From Bdellovibrionia bacterium (lineage in GTDB: Bacteria > Bdellovibrionota > Bdellovibrionia > Bdellovibrionales > JAGQZY01), in the NCBI GenBank assembly GCA_030427805.1, contig JAUICP010000001.1:310001-374000 (forward strand): a DNA stretch of 64,000 bases, read 5' to 3'. Numbering within the stretch: the first letter of the stretch is position 1; each line of letters opens with the position of its first letter. The notes below the pieces were generated by a model. It was given only the letters and a program-made list of their open reading frames with translations. It ran no database searches and had not been told where the DNA came from. This document shows, one piece after another, positions 36,050 through 44,670 of the stretch. The translations under genes were made by a program, and so were the position numbers.

Positions 36050-37252
36050 ATGAAAAACTTAAAAATATATATTATTGTTTTGTTCGCAATTTGTTTTGGA
36101 TTAGTTTCGTGTACATCATCTGATACTGAAAATGGACAGAAGGCCGATCTCAAGTCATCGATGCATCGTTTTGCTGCCACGATTTCAAACCTTATTCCGT
36201 ATATGGGTCAACTCTATAAGTTTGAAGACCAAAAAAACCAGAAGATTATTTTGGCCAACTTACAAGAACTTAAAGCGACCAATGCATTAATAAGTCACCA
36301 GCTTGAGAAAAGCTATAGTGACCCAGCGATGTTGACGGTGATCGAGCAATTTAATGATGATATCAATGCTATTACCGATGATTATCAAATGGAGAAATAT
36401 CTTCGCGCCAACTGGCGACTGCGACATATTATTTCGAATTGTAATACCTGTCATAGCAGATCGTCGGAGGACTTTAAGTTAAAACCGATCCGGTGGGATG
36501 TAAAAACAGAGGGTTTGAGGCCTGAAGAAAGTATAGAAATACTTCTGGCTCTTAAAATGTACAGAGAAGCTATCGATAAACTGTTTCGAGCTATGGATTT
36601 AAATCAAATTACTGGTTATCCGCTGAAGCAAACCTTAAAAAAGTCATTAGCTGTATCTGTACGAGTTTTACGTAACTATGACTTAAGTTCAAATATTGTT
36701 AATCATGCGATGAAGACCGGAAACCAGACGCTCTTTCAAAGGGGCATGCTTAAGTTTTGGAAGCAGAGTTTAGCAAATATTAAAAACAATCCTGCGACCG
36801 CTCAGACGTTTTATGAAAAAGGCTTGAAGGCCGAAAAGCGTGGTAAAGATTATGGGTTTGTTTTCTTTCTTGAGGGGTCTGCTCGAGTTAATAAAGACTT
36901 AAATAAGTACTCGAGTGATTATCGATATTCAAAGAATCTTTTGCTTGCGGGTCAGCTATCTACAAAATTAGTTTCAATTTCTGAGGGTGAGCAGGACATA
37001 GCTTTTTTTGAATCCTGCATTCTGCATCGACCCCATTCGAGTTTTGCACGAAAATGCTATAAGTATTTGAAGAGTAGTTACCAACGGCGTGGTTTTCTAA
37101 AGAAGTCTGCCTATAAAAAAAGACTAGATCGCTTCTGGGTTGAGGCCTCTGATAGAGAAGAACCACTTCACGAAAAGATGCGTGATAAGAAAGAATTAGA
37201 TGACGAATTTATCTTTCTTAGACGCATTTATCTCGACGATCTTTCTCTCTAG
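36050..37252 (+). CDS. Lipoprotein with cytochrome c'-like CXXCH site
   Basis: Lipobox FGLVSC, acylation at Cys21. The next 115 residues look like a four-helix bundle with the haem site CNTCH (131-135) near the end of the fourth helix, as in cytochrome c'. The remaining 265 residues form a helical C-terminal extension with a basic tail; they match nothing I recognise. As a membrane-tethered one-haem protein facing the periplasm it could pass electrons to the RoxA-like protein or the P450. It diverges from the RoxA-like gene. Confidence 0.72.
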   Translation: MKNLKIYIIVLFAICFGLVSCTSSDTENGQKADLKSSMHRFAATISNLIPYMGQLYKFEDQKNQKIILANLQELKATNALISHQLEKSYSDPAMLTVIEQFNDDINAITDDYQMEKYLRANWRLRHIISNCNTCHSRSSEDFKLKPIRWDVKTEGLRPEESIEILLALKMYREAIDKLFRAMDLNQITGYPLKQTLKKSLAVSVRVLRNYDLSSNIVNHAMKTGNQTLFQRGMLKFWKQSLANIKNNPATAQTFYEKGLKAEKRGKDYGFVFFLEGSARVNKDLNKYSSDYRYSKNLLLAGQLSTKLVSISEGEQDIAFFESCILHRPHSSFARKCYKYLKSSYQRRGFLKKSAYKKRLDRFWVEASDREEPLHEKMRDKKELDDEFIFLRRIYLDDLSL

Positions 37253-37380
37253 TCAAAGTTTAGACAGTGGGCTGCCCTAATTGGTCAGCCCTGTCATGAT
37301 TCTATCAGTTGAGTGAAATAGGTGGCTTTACACGTGAGCCTCAGTTTTGCAGTTACTTTGCTGTGAAAGCGAGGTCCCTT

Positions 37381-37776
37381 GTGAAATTCTTTATCAGTCT
37401 CTTAGCAGTTCAGCTTATATGTTCAGTGAGCCTTGCCAGTCTATTCAATTGGCAGATTTCGAGTCCCGGAGAAAAAGTCGCAGATAGTGATGTTCTCGAG
37501 GGTCAGAGGGATAGCCTTAGTTCAGCAAACAATTTGGTAGCGATTCGGTGGAAGGAGCCAATAGTCATTCCTTTGGCCCATGATAACTCAAATGCACCCT
37601 CGGTATTTTTAGTGACCCAGAAAGGGCAATCAGTTACTGGATCCTCCTATCACGTTAGTGCTCTTGTTCGATATGAAAATGGCCAAGTCGCCTCCCATAT
37701 TCCCGTGGCGATCGAGCAAGTCCTACAATACCTTCCAGAAGACAAGAAAAAGGGCATAGACCCCCCTCAAACCTAA
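37381..37776 (+). CDS. Small exported protein of unknown function
   Basis: GTG 37381 has GAGG 6 bases upstream and gives an immediate signal peptide (MKFFISLLAVQLICSVSLAS). A longer frame from 37309 would place 24 polar residues first. The mature part is about 110 aa, of mixed beta type, without cysteines. No family recognised. Confidence 0.65.
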   Translation: MKFFISLLAVQLICSVSLASLFNWQISSPGEKVADSDVLEGQRDSLSSANNLVAIRWKEPIVIPLAHDNSNAPSVFLVTQKGQSVTGSSYHVSALVRYENGQVASHIPVAIEQVLQYLPEDKKKGIDPPQT

Positions 37777-37794
37777 TTAATGGCTCTCTAACGG

Positions 37795-37822
37795 TTGACA
37801 TCGGCTTTTGCCATGCTAATTC
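37795..37822 (+). promoter_or_regulatory. Promoter with consensus -35
   Basis: Perfect TTGACA (37795-37800), 16 bases, then extended -10 TGC-TAATTC (hexamer 37817-37822). The ATG at 37830 follows after 7 bases, so the AAGGG at 37823 would lie at or before the transcription start. Confidence 0.6.
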
Positions 37823-37829
37823 AAGGGTC

Positions 37830-38477
37830 ATGAATACAGAGAAATTAAACGAGTTATTGAAGCTTCATCCCTCTGCTAGAGATGCCAGTTGGGAACAAGA
37901 TTTTTTAGTCCTCTTACCCGAGCTCAAATTTAAGTTATTGAAGGATCAGCCTCAAATGGGTCCGGATAGTTGGCCCTATATGATGGTTGAGATCAGCGAA
38001 ACCGAAGGCGAACCGTGTCTCAATTTAGTACGATGGGCGAGCGAGCGTGGAATCGGTATTGCCATTAACCCTCATAAAGAATATCCAGATTATGTTCTGA
38101 CCTATGGAATGATATGGAACTATATGCAGAGAGGGCAGTTTGTAACTCCTGTTCAGCAAGAGGAACTCAATTCTCAATTTGAATTAAAAGAGGGACAACA
38201 GCTCTATGTGGGAGATCCTTCAGAGGAGTATTTTCCACAATATGCTCGCAAGGTATTTCGTAACTTCTTAAATAATCAAAATCTAGTACAGCCGAAGATT
38301 TTGATGGTCAGTACGGACCAAAAAAATTATGACATGGCATTTTCTCTAGAGTCTTTAGGCAATCCTCCGCAAGAAGAATGGCGTGGAATATTAGAAGCCT
38401 TTAGTTGGTTCATGCCCGCTCACTATCGACTGAGTCTTATGAGTGAACAGGCGATTGAGGGGTTTTCTCCCCTTTAA
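37830..38477 (+). CDS. Hypothetical cytoplasmic protein, possibly SseB-like
   Basis: 215 aa with no signal peptide or membrane segment. The middle segment (SERGIGIAINPHKEYPDYVLTYG) and the C-terminal part on enhanced serine/regulatory-type folds recall SseB-family proteins, but the likeness is weak. Acidic overall. It stands alone with its own promoter. Confidence 0.55.
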   Translation: MNTEKLNELLKLHPSARDASWEQDFLVLLPELKFKLLKDQPQMGPDSWPYMMVEISETEGEPCLNLVRWASERGIGIAINPHKEYPDYVLTYGMIWNYMQRGQFVTPVQQEELNSQFELKEGQQLYVGDPSEEYFPQYARKVFRNFLNNQNLVQPKILMVSTDQKNYDMAFSLESLGNPPQEEWRGILEAFSWFMPAHYRLSLMSEQAIEGFSPL

Positions 38478-38499
38478 TGGGTTTTATTTTCGGATTGTT

Positions 38500-38529
38500 A
38501 AAAAGAATTTAGGCCCGCAAAGGCCTAAA
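38500..38529 (-). terminator. Weak terminator after the PilZ gene
   Basis: An 8-bp stem (38508-38515 with 38522-38529) is followed on the minus strand by a T-rich stretch interrupted by one C. It sits 6 bases past the PilZ stop. Confidence 0.5.
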
Positions 38530-38534
38530 ATTAC

Positions 38535-38978
38535 TTATAATTCCCCAGATTTAGGGAGTAGGTCTAAAAGGCATTCGCGCCAGTATTGTGGAGCATCCTC
38601 TGAATAGTCTATAGCAAGTTCAAAAATACTTGTTCCGATTCGGCGAGTTCGAATCACTTGGCCGATCACGTCTAATTTCATGTTTTCAATTTCAACGCTT
38701 AGAGTTTTACCAATGATCGCATCTAGAGAAAGAGACTCTCTGTAATTTTGATTTACCAAATCTCTTCGATCAATATGAATAAGGAAACCACTAGAAGAGG
38801 CATCGATCAAAACACCCTTGGAAGCAACTGTATCTGTAGAGTCGAGATCGACAATCTCAATCACTTCAACTGTATCAATATTTAACCTTGGGGCATAACG
38901 CCTTTCCGCACCCATAATAACTCCATTAGAACTCATTTGTTCACCATCATTCACTGTTCTTATATAAGCTATCGGCAT
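38535..38978 (-). CDS. PilZ domain protein
   Basis: PilZ domains bind cyclic di-GMP. The two binding motifs are present: RxxxR as RRYAPR (26-31) and D/NxSxxG as DASSSG (59-64), so binding is expected. It is a single-domain protein of 147 aa and probably an effector that acts by contact. The start could also be the internal ATG at residue 15. A weak promoter (CATTAG at 38986-38991 read on minus) ends 7 bases before the first ATG. c-di-GMP controls the predatory switch in Bdellovibrio, and mglA is close by. Confidence 0.86.
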   Translation of the reverse strand: MPIAYIRTVNDGEQMSSNGVIMGAERRYAPRLNIDTVEVIEIVDLDSTDTVASKGVLIDASSSGFLIHIDRRDLVNQNYRESLSLDAIIGKTLSVEIENMKLDVIGQVIRTRRIGTSIFELAIDYSEDAPQYWRECLLDLLPKSGEL

Positions 38979-39161
38979 GGCCGGACTAATGTTGAGTAAA
39001 ATTACAATAATCGACTACTTTTTAACATTTCAGATAATCCACCGTATATCTTTTGATCACTTGCCTGACGATTTACGACGCTAAAAATGTGGTAAAAAAA
39101 CTAAAGATATTTTAAAAACAGCCTTAGAAAAATGAGGTTATATAGATAGTGCACAAGGAAT

Positions 39162-40121
39162 TTAGTTCGAAAATTGCTGTGGCCATTCCACTTTTTTGTC
39201 GTTCGAAATGTCCATCATTCTTTGTAAACTGAGTGCAGCCTTTTTTCGAATGTTTTCATCGACGCTGACCTGTGGCTCCAGATCTCGCAAGGCATTTCTG
39301 ATTTTCTCGAGATTATTAAGCTTCATGTAAGGGCAATCATTGCAGGCACAATGGTTAGTTACGGGTGCTTGAATCAACTCAGCATCGGGCCGTAGTTTTT
39401 TCATTTGGTGGAAAATACCTGTCTCTGTAGCAACGATGAATTTCTTATACTTCTTATTGTTTTCAACTTCGCTTAAAAGCTTGGATGTGGAACCAATAAC
39501 GTCTGCATGTTCAAGCACGGCTTCGCTACATTCTGGATGAGCGATAACAAGTGCATCGGGGTGTTCTTGTTTAGCTTCAAACAATTTCTTATGGGAGAAC
39601 AGGACATGTACTTCACAGGTTCCATCCCAAAAATCCATCTCCCGCTTCAATTTGAGTGCGAGATATCTCCCTAGGTTTTTATCAGGTCCAAACAGAATTT
39701 TTCGATCAGCAGGGATTGAATTAACAATTTTCTCAGCATTGCTCGAGGTACAGATAACGTCTGAAATCGACTTAACATCCGCACTACTATTAATATAGGT
39801 CATTGCTATCGCTTCGGGGTTGTCTTTTCGCCACTGGAGATACTTCTCATAGGGTGACTCAAAAACCAAAGAACAGCCCGCTTTCATGTCAGGAACCAGA
39901 ACAGTTTTATTTGGAGAGAGGATTTTCACAGACTCAGCCATAAAGGTGACACCGGCCAATAAAATGACATCAGCGTCGCTCTCTTGACCTTTCTTAGCGA
40001 GGAAGTAGCTGTCTCCACAGAAGTCGGCAATATCTTGGATATCACCTTCTTGATAATAGTGAGCGAGTACGAGGGCGTTTCGTTCTTTCTTGAGCTGATT
40101 GATTTCTTCAATAATGCTCAT
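39162..40121 (-). CDS. nadA: Quinolinate synthase A
   Basis: NadA condenses iminoaspartate with dihydroxyacetone phosphate to quinolinate in NAD synthesis, using a 4Fe-4S cluster. Cysteines expected to hold the cluster are Cys83, Cys169 and one of the CACNDC group (258, 260, 263). The 319-aa length and ALVLAHYYQEGDIQDIAD start are typical. It overlaps mglA by ATGA, at the end of the dnaX operon. nadB and nadC are not in this window. Confidence 0.95.
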   Translation of the reverse strand: MSIIEEINQLKKERNALVLAHYYQEGDIQDIADFCGDSYFLAKKGQESDADVILLAGVTFMAESVKILSPNKTVLVPDMKAGCSLVFESPYEKYLQWRKDNPEAIAMTYINSSADVKSISDVICTSSNAEKIVNSIPADRKILFGPDKNLGRYLALKLKREMDFWDGTCEVHVLFSHKKLFEAKQEHPDALVIAHPECSEAVLEHADVIGSTSKLLSEVENNKKYKKFIVATETGIFHQMKKLRPDAELIQAPVTNHCACNDCPYMKLNNLEKIRNALRDLEPQVSVDENIRKKAALSLQRMMDISNDKKVEWPQQFSN

Positions 40122-40708
40122 ATTTCTCCACCCTTTAACTTTTTGATGAGTTCTTTTGAGAGCGCCTTAAAGCTTTCCATAACGCCTTCACCGTTTTGCG
40201 CCGTCGCTTCAAAATCTGGGGCGTTGTACTTGTTAAGTGCGGCTCGTAGTTCGGCGACCGAGGCAATGTTTTCGAGATCTCTCTTGTTGTATTGGAGAAC
40301 CAGGGGCACCTTCTTGATATCGTAGCCCTGTTGCTCAAGATTCTTTTCGAGATTTTTCATAGATTGTATATTCTCATCCATGCGATCCGTTTGGGAATCC
40401 GCTACAAAAATAACACCATCAGTGTTTGTTAAGAGCATTTTTCTTCGGTGATCAAAAACTTCTTGTCCGGGAACCGAATAGAGGTGAAATCTAACTTTCA
40501 AGCCTCGCCACTCTCCGGCCATAACAGGTAAAAAATCAAACTTTAAAGTTCTCTCAGGGTCGGCAGTGAATTCAGTCAATTTTGATTTAGAAACTCCACT
40601 TATTTGATCGTAGACCCATTTAACGTTTGTGGTTTTACCACCCAGAGAAGGGCCGTAATAAACAATTTTACAATTGAGGTCTTTAGTTTCGTGACTAATT
40701 AAGGCCAT
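40118..40708 (-). CDS. mglA: MglA-like Ras-type GTPase
   Basis: MglA sets cell polarity and motility in Myxococcus, and in Bdellovibrio it acts in prey invasion. The P-loop GPSLGGKTT (19-27) is of the MglA form, the switch region is followed by VPGQEVF, and NKRD is the base-binding motif. 196 aa. It follows recR with no gap and overlaps nadA by 4 bases. The GAP partner MglB is not next to it. Confidence 0.93.
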   Translation of the reverse strand: MALISHETKDLNCKIVYYGPSLGGKTTNVKWVYDQISGVSKSKLTEFTADPERTLKFDFLPVMAGEWRGLKVRFHLYSVPGQEVFDHRRKMLLTNTDGVIFVADSQTDRMDENIQSMKNLEKNLEQQGYDIKKVPLVLQYNKRDLENIASVAELRAALNKYNAPDFEATAQNGEGVMESFKALSKELIKKLKGGEI

Positions 40709-41323
40709 TTATAATTCCACCCTATATTCCATGGCTCTTCCCATAGTTCGTTCGTCAATATAGTCAATGTCTCCACCAATGGGTACACCCTGGGCGATAC
40801 GGCTTACTTTAAAACCCATCTCTCTGAGACTTTTTGAAAGATAGAGAACCGTTGTGTCTCCTTCAAGGTCAGCATCGAGCGCAAGGATGATTTCCTTGGT
40901 CAGTGGTTCCCCCATATCGTCTTTCTTTTCTAAGCGATGTACGAGCTCTTTAATTTTGAGATCCTCTACGCCAATTCCATCCAATGGAGAGAGAGCTCCC
41001 CGGAGAACATGGTATCGGCCTTTGAAAACCCCGGAAGAATCAATTCGTTCGATGTTAGCCGGGTCTTCGACAACACAAATTACGTCATCACTCCGCATAG
41101 GATCTAGGCAATAGTCACACTCAGCTTCATTATCCGTAAATGAAAAACAAACAGGGCAATCATGAACTTCATTTTCGACTTGAACAAGGGCTTCGCGAAG
41201 GTTTTTAGAGTAGTCCTTGTTCTTGAGAATAAAGTAAGCCAGGCGGCCCGCAGTTTTTGGGCCGATGCCAGGAAGTTGGCTGAGTTCATGAATGAGTTTT
41301 TTGAGTGCAGAAATCTTTAACAT
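40709..41323 (-). CDS. recR: Recombination protein RecR
   Basis: RecR with RecO and RecF loads RecA at gaps. A helix-hairpin-helix (LPGIGPKTAGRLAY) is followed by a zinc site Cys56-Cys59-Cys69-Cys72 and a TOPRIM domain (VVEDPANIERI onward). 204 aa, typical. It lies 8 bases after ybaB, the usual dnaX-ybaB-recR order. Confidence 0.96.
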   Translation of the reverse strand: MLKISALKKLIHELSQLPGIGPKTAGRLAYFILKNKDYSKNLREALVQVENEVHDCPVCFSFTDNEAECDYCLDPMRSDDVICVVEDPANIERIDSSGVFKGRYHVLRGALSPLDGIGVEDLKIKELVHRLEKKDDMGEPLTKEIILALDADLEGDTTVLYLSKSLREMGFKVSRIAQGVPIGGDIDYIDERTMGRAMEYRVEL

Positions 41324-41331
41324 TTAATTCT

Positions 41332-41661
41332 CTAGAAGCCAGGAATGTTCATCCCACCAGTCAGTTGAGACATTTGTTCTTCGTTGTCTTTTTTCGCTTC
41401 TGCAAGAGCCTCATTGGTTGCCGTTAAAAGTAGGTCTTGCAGCATTTCAGTGTCACCAGAAGACATAACATCTTCACTAATTACTAAACCCACAACTTTA
41501 TTGTCACCATTGACAGTTACTTTCACGGCGTCCCCACCAGAAGTTGCAGAGTATTCCTTTGCTGATAACTCTTCTTGGAGTTTCTTCATCTTAAGCTGCA
41601 TTTGATTGGCTTGTCTCATTAGGGCTTGCATGCTGCCGCCGCCTTTACCTCGACCTCTCAT
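41332..41661 (-). CDS. ybaB: YbaB/EbfC nucleoid-associated protein
   Basis: A 109-aa DNA-binding protein of the YbaB/EbfC family, with the Gly-rich start and the MQLKMKKLQEEL helix and GDAVKVTVNGDNKV strand of the family. It overlaps dnaX by ATGA and precedes recR. Role in organising DNA or in recombination is known only in outline. Confidence 0.93.
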   Translation of the reverse strand: MRGRGKGGGSMQALMRQANQMQLKMKKLQEELSAKEYSATSGGDAVKVTVNGDNKVVGLVISEDVMSSGDTEMLQDLLLTATNEALAEAKKDNEEQMSQLTGGMNIPGF

Positions 41662-43415
41662 GGTTTCTCCTTAATAGATACAATTTGTGATTTAAATTGC
41701 TTTTGTGCTGATTGAATCAGCGGATGGCTTTCAACTTGTTCTTTATCAGAAACTTTCTTCTTTTGAATAAGCTCTTCTTTTTTTTGTTTTGGAGTTTGAA
41801 CACTGCCCTCGTTCCCATCAGAAAGTGAGATTTCAACATCGAGGTCTTCGTTCCAAAATGTTTTCAAGAAAGTTTTGATGCGTTTTAAATTGTCAGGCTC
41901 TTTAATCTTTTCAGAAAAAAAAGCCATTTTTTTAGGAATCACCAAGTATACGATTCCATCTTTCTTTTCTAAAAGGCTCGTGTTCTCAAGCATAGCACCG
42001 AGAAGTCCGTTGGCCCCCTTCACCTTATCAACAAACTCGACCCACGGCCCTTTGGCGGCTGGAGCTGTCTGAGGTGAACTATTCTGTGGTTCTATGGGGC
42101 TATGACTTTTTGCTGTGCTGCTAGGTTCTGTAATTTCTTGGGTAGCCCCTGAGCCCTGATCGTGTTCAGAAGCTTTTTGTACCGAGGGTTTGGCTTCTGC
42201 TGAAGGAGTTGGTTGATGTGTATTTACAGAAGCTTGTTGGGCTGGCTGAGTTCTTGTTTCAACTTTTTTTTTAAGGGCTTGCCCTTGACCGGAGAAGCCA
42301 GCCTGAATTTGCGCCAATGGAACAATTCGCGGAGCATTCACCATGCGTAGTAAGAGCATTTCTAAAACAATTCGAGAGTCCTGGCTGCGATGAATATCTG
42401 TTGAGCCTTTTAGGGTCATATCGAAAAGAAGGTGGATATCGTGATCCCCTAGCTTTTCTGAAACTGTCCTTAAAAAATCGATTTCAGAGTCGGGGAGGTC
42501 GACGAGCTCGGCTCCCTTTTCTCCGACTTTGACATAGAGAAGGTTACGAATCTCTTCGAGAAGTTCTTGTACAAAAACTTTTGGATCTAGGCCCGATTTA
42601 AAAATACTCTGGGCAATTTCAATAACCCCTTGTTCGTCTCGGTCGACTAGGGATTGCAGGGTTTTTGTAAGAAGGGAGCGATCAGTGAGGCCGAGAACAC
42701 TAACGACGGCATCGAGGCTGACTTCTCCTTGGCAGAATGTAATAACTTGGTCGAGCAAACTTTGACTATCGCGCATTGATCCGCCAGCTTGACGAGCCAG
42801 GGTCCAAAGAGCTTCCATTTCGGCTTGAACGCCATCTTTATCGCATATCTGTTTGAGGTGCTCGGCGATTTTTCGCGTGGCAATTGTTCTAAAGTCAAAG
42901 CGCTGGCAACGAGAGAGAATCGTATTTGGTATCTTTTGCAGCTCAGTCGTGGCTAAAACAAACGTGACGTGAGAGGGCGGTTCTTCGAGTGTTTTCAACA
43001 AAGCATTGAAGGCACTGGTCGATAGCATGTGAACTTCATCGACAATATAAACTTTATTTTTGCCAGAAGAAGGCATGTAACCCACAGTTTCGCGAAGCTC
43101 GCGAATGGCATCGACACCATTGTTACTAGCACCATCGATCTCGACGACATCGAGACTTCGACCTTGTGAAATATCATTGCACTCGGAGCACTCATTACAG
43201 GGAACAAAATCTTTAGCATTCGGACAACGAAGGCTTTTTGCCAAAATGCGAGCGCTTGAAGTTTTACCCGTACCACGGGGCCCTGTAAAAAGAAGAGCAT
43301 GGGGGAGTCGACCACTTCGAAGGGCATTAATCAGGGTTTGAGCAATGTGATCTTGCCCGACAAGCTGTTCGAATGATTGAGGTCGCCATTTTCTGGCAAT
43401 CACTTGGTAGGACAA
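41658..43415 (-). CDS. dnaX: DNA polymerase III subunits tau/gamma
   Basis: DnaX is the clamp-loader ATPase. Walker A is GPRGTGKTSS (45-54) and the zinc site uses Cys64, Cys73, Cys76 and Cys79. Walker B VDEVH is at 125-129, and the SRC sensor motif is at 168-170. Domain III ends near residue 370. A proline/glutamine-rich linker and a C-terminal tau domain follow. An A9 run at 42264-42272 encodes Lys382-384 exactly at the junction; slipping by -1 yields a 385-aa gamma-like product. 585 aa in full. The SRP RNA gene lies just upstream. Confidence 0.96.
   Translation of the reverse strand: MSYQVIARKWRPQSFEQLVGQDHIAQTLINALRSGRLPHALLFTGPRGTGKTSSARILAKSLRCPNAKDFVPCNECSECNDISQGRSLDVVEIDGASNNGVDAIRELRETVGYMPSSGKNKVYIVDEVHMLSTSAFNALLKTLEEPPSHVTFVLATTELQKIPNTILSRCQRFDFRTIATRKIAEHLKQICDKDGVQAEMEALWTLARQAGGSMRDSQSLLDQVITFCQGEVSLDAVVSVLGLTDRSLLTKTLQSLVDRDEQGVIEIAQSIFKSGLDPKVFVQELLEEIRNLLYVKVGEKGAELVDLPDSEIDFLRTVSEKLGDHDIHLLFDMTLKGSTDIHRSQDSRIVLEMLLLRMVNAPRIVPLAQIQAGFSGQGQALKKKVETRTQPAQQASVNTHQPTPSAEAKPSVQKASEHDQGSGATQEITEPSSTAKSHSPIEPQNSSPQTAPAAKGPWVEFVDKVKGANGLLGAMLENTSLLEKKDGIVYLVIPKKMAFFSEKIKEPDNLKRIKTFLKTFWNEDLDVEISLSDGNEGSVQTPKQKKEELIQKKKVSDKEQVESHPLIQSAQKQFKSQIVSIKEKP
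42259..42286 (-). promoter_or_regulatory. Probable dnaX frameshift or slippage site
   Basis: On the minus strand a perfect small hairpin (AAGGGC-AA-GCCCTT, 42273-42286) is directly followed by A9 (42264-42272). After a -1 shift the next codons are AGT and TGA (stop at 42259-42261). A +1 shift also stops within about 12 codons. The position matches the known gamma boundary. Confidence 0.6.
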
Positions 43416-43486
43416 AGTTTTCGCCTCTTCTTTTTACCAGTTAAGTTTTTTACCAGTTAAGGAAACCCACAATTCCCTAAAGAAAA

Positions 43487-43586
43487 AAGTGGCCAGGCGG
43501 CCCATATCACAAAGTGTGCAAGTTGCCGCTGCTTCCTTCCGGACCTGACGGGGTTCACAAGACGCTTTTGTATGGGACCTGGCCTT
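43487..43586 (-). ncRNA. ffs: Signal recognition particle RNA (4.5S type)
   Basis: On the minus strand the conserved SRP apical core CAGGTCCGGAAGGAAGCAGC is present (within about 43526-43546), with GGAAG and AGCA loop motifs. The outer arms GGCCAGG and CCTGGCC (43578-43584 with 43491-43497) close the long hairpin. A T6 tract (plus-strand A at 43483-43488) ends it. Ends are approximate. Confidence 0.92.
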
Positions 43587-43644
43587 GTGTAACTTAGCGG
43601 TGTGCTTGAAATAGGGCAAGAGTTCCAACACTTAATGCAGGGCA

Positions 43645-44604
43645 CTATGTCAGTTTGTTTACGCAGGCTTTCAAGGATGCGAGTTCGTCGGCCCAGTAGT
43701 TGTAGGTCGTAAATTGGGGGAAGGTTTGCTTAAAAAATGGATCATGCCACCGGGCGGCAATCCAGCCGGCATACATGATTATGCGCAAGCCTCTGAGCCC
43801 GGGAATTAAATCAAGTTGGCTGCGATCAAAATCTCTCAATTCTTCGTAACCTTCTAGTATTAAATCAAACTCTCGCTGGTCATTGGGATCGGCAACAAGC
43901 ATCCAAAGATCTTGAACTTCGGGACCATTACAAAAATCATCAAAATCAATAAAGTAGAATTCATTTTCGAGCTGCAGGAGGTTTCCTCGGTGACAGTCGC
44001 CGTGAATACGTATGTAGGGGTATTCTGCGAGCCCATCATCAACCCATTCGAGAATTTCTTTGGCCACTTCTTTGTAATCGTGGAGGAGAGAGGGCTCAAT
44101 CCACTGGGTTATTCGCTCTAATGACTGCCATCCGTAATCTTCAGTGTCAAAATCGGGGCGATTCTCCGCTACCTTTTGCGCACCGACATTGTGAAGAAGT
44201 GCGAGTCGTCGTCCGATTTGCAGTAAATCATCATCAAGGAACTCTTGGGGCATTCTCCCGCGGAACTTCGGGAAAAGACTCGTAAAAAAACCATGGTGTT
44301 CTAGTATCGTCTCTCCCTCGAACAAACGAAATGCGCCAATTGCAGGCATACCCTCGGCTGCAAGATTTTCGATAAATTCGTGTTCCTCTCGAATGGATTC
44401 TTTTGACCATCGATGGGGACGATAAAACTTGGCGATAATTGATTTATCTTGGATCGGAGACAGGGGTGTCGGTTCCAAAATAATTTCGTAAACGCGATTT
44501 TCATAGGAATTGAGCTGCCTGACTTCTCCAGTCGGAAACATCTTTGCTTTTTCTACCGCGGTAAGAATGGTCTCCGGAACGAGACTTTTAAAATCTCCAG
44601 TCAT
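43645..44604 (-). CDS. srkA: Stress response kinase A
   Basis: SrkA (YihE/RdoA) is a cytoplasmic Ser/Thr kinase of the choline-kinase fold that protects against stress-induced death in E. coli. NSYENRVYE, the HGDCHRGN catalytic loop and the DFDD metal motif are present. The start is ATG 44604, with AGGA 6 bases before it; the longer frame to 44661 adds 19 unrelated residues. 319 aa. It diverges from the YgjP-like gene. Confidence 0.88.
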   Translation of the reverse strand: MTGDFKSLVPETILTAVEKAKMFPTGEVRQLNSYENRVYEIILEPTPLSPIQDKSIIAKFYRPHRWSKESIREEHEFIENLAAEGMPAIGAFRLFEGETILEHHGFFTSLFPKFRGRMPQEFLDDDLLQIGRRLALLHNVGAQKVAENRPDFDTEDYGWQSLERITQWIEPSLLHDYKEVAKEILEWVDDGLAEYPYIRIHGDCHRGNLLQLENEFYFIDFDDFCNGPEVQDLWMLVADPNDQREFDLILEGYEELRDFDRSQLDLIPGLRGLRIIMYAGWIAARWHDPFFKQTFPQFTTYNYWADELASLKACVNKLT

Positions 44605-44636
44605 AAAAATTCCTATCCACTGCACAATAGACTTGA

Positions 44637-44664
44637 TTGATTCAATTCTCAAGTTGTGCATAAT
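44637..44664 (+). promoter_or_regulatory. Promoter of the YgjP-like gene
   Basis: TTGATT (44637-44642), 16 bases, CATAAT (44659-44664). The ATG at 44671 follows after 6 bases without a ribosome site, a leaderless layout. Confidence 0.5.
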
Positions 44665-44670
44665 AAATTT

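Noticed and set aside
41769-41790. A8-type run near the 3' end of dnaX as a second slippage site
   Set aside because: It is far past the gamma boundary and A runs are common in this DNA.
43457-43645. Short reading frames over the SRP RNA region
   Set aside because: They coincide with the ffs gene and encode nothing plausible.
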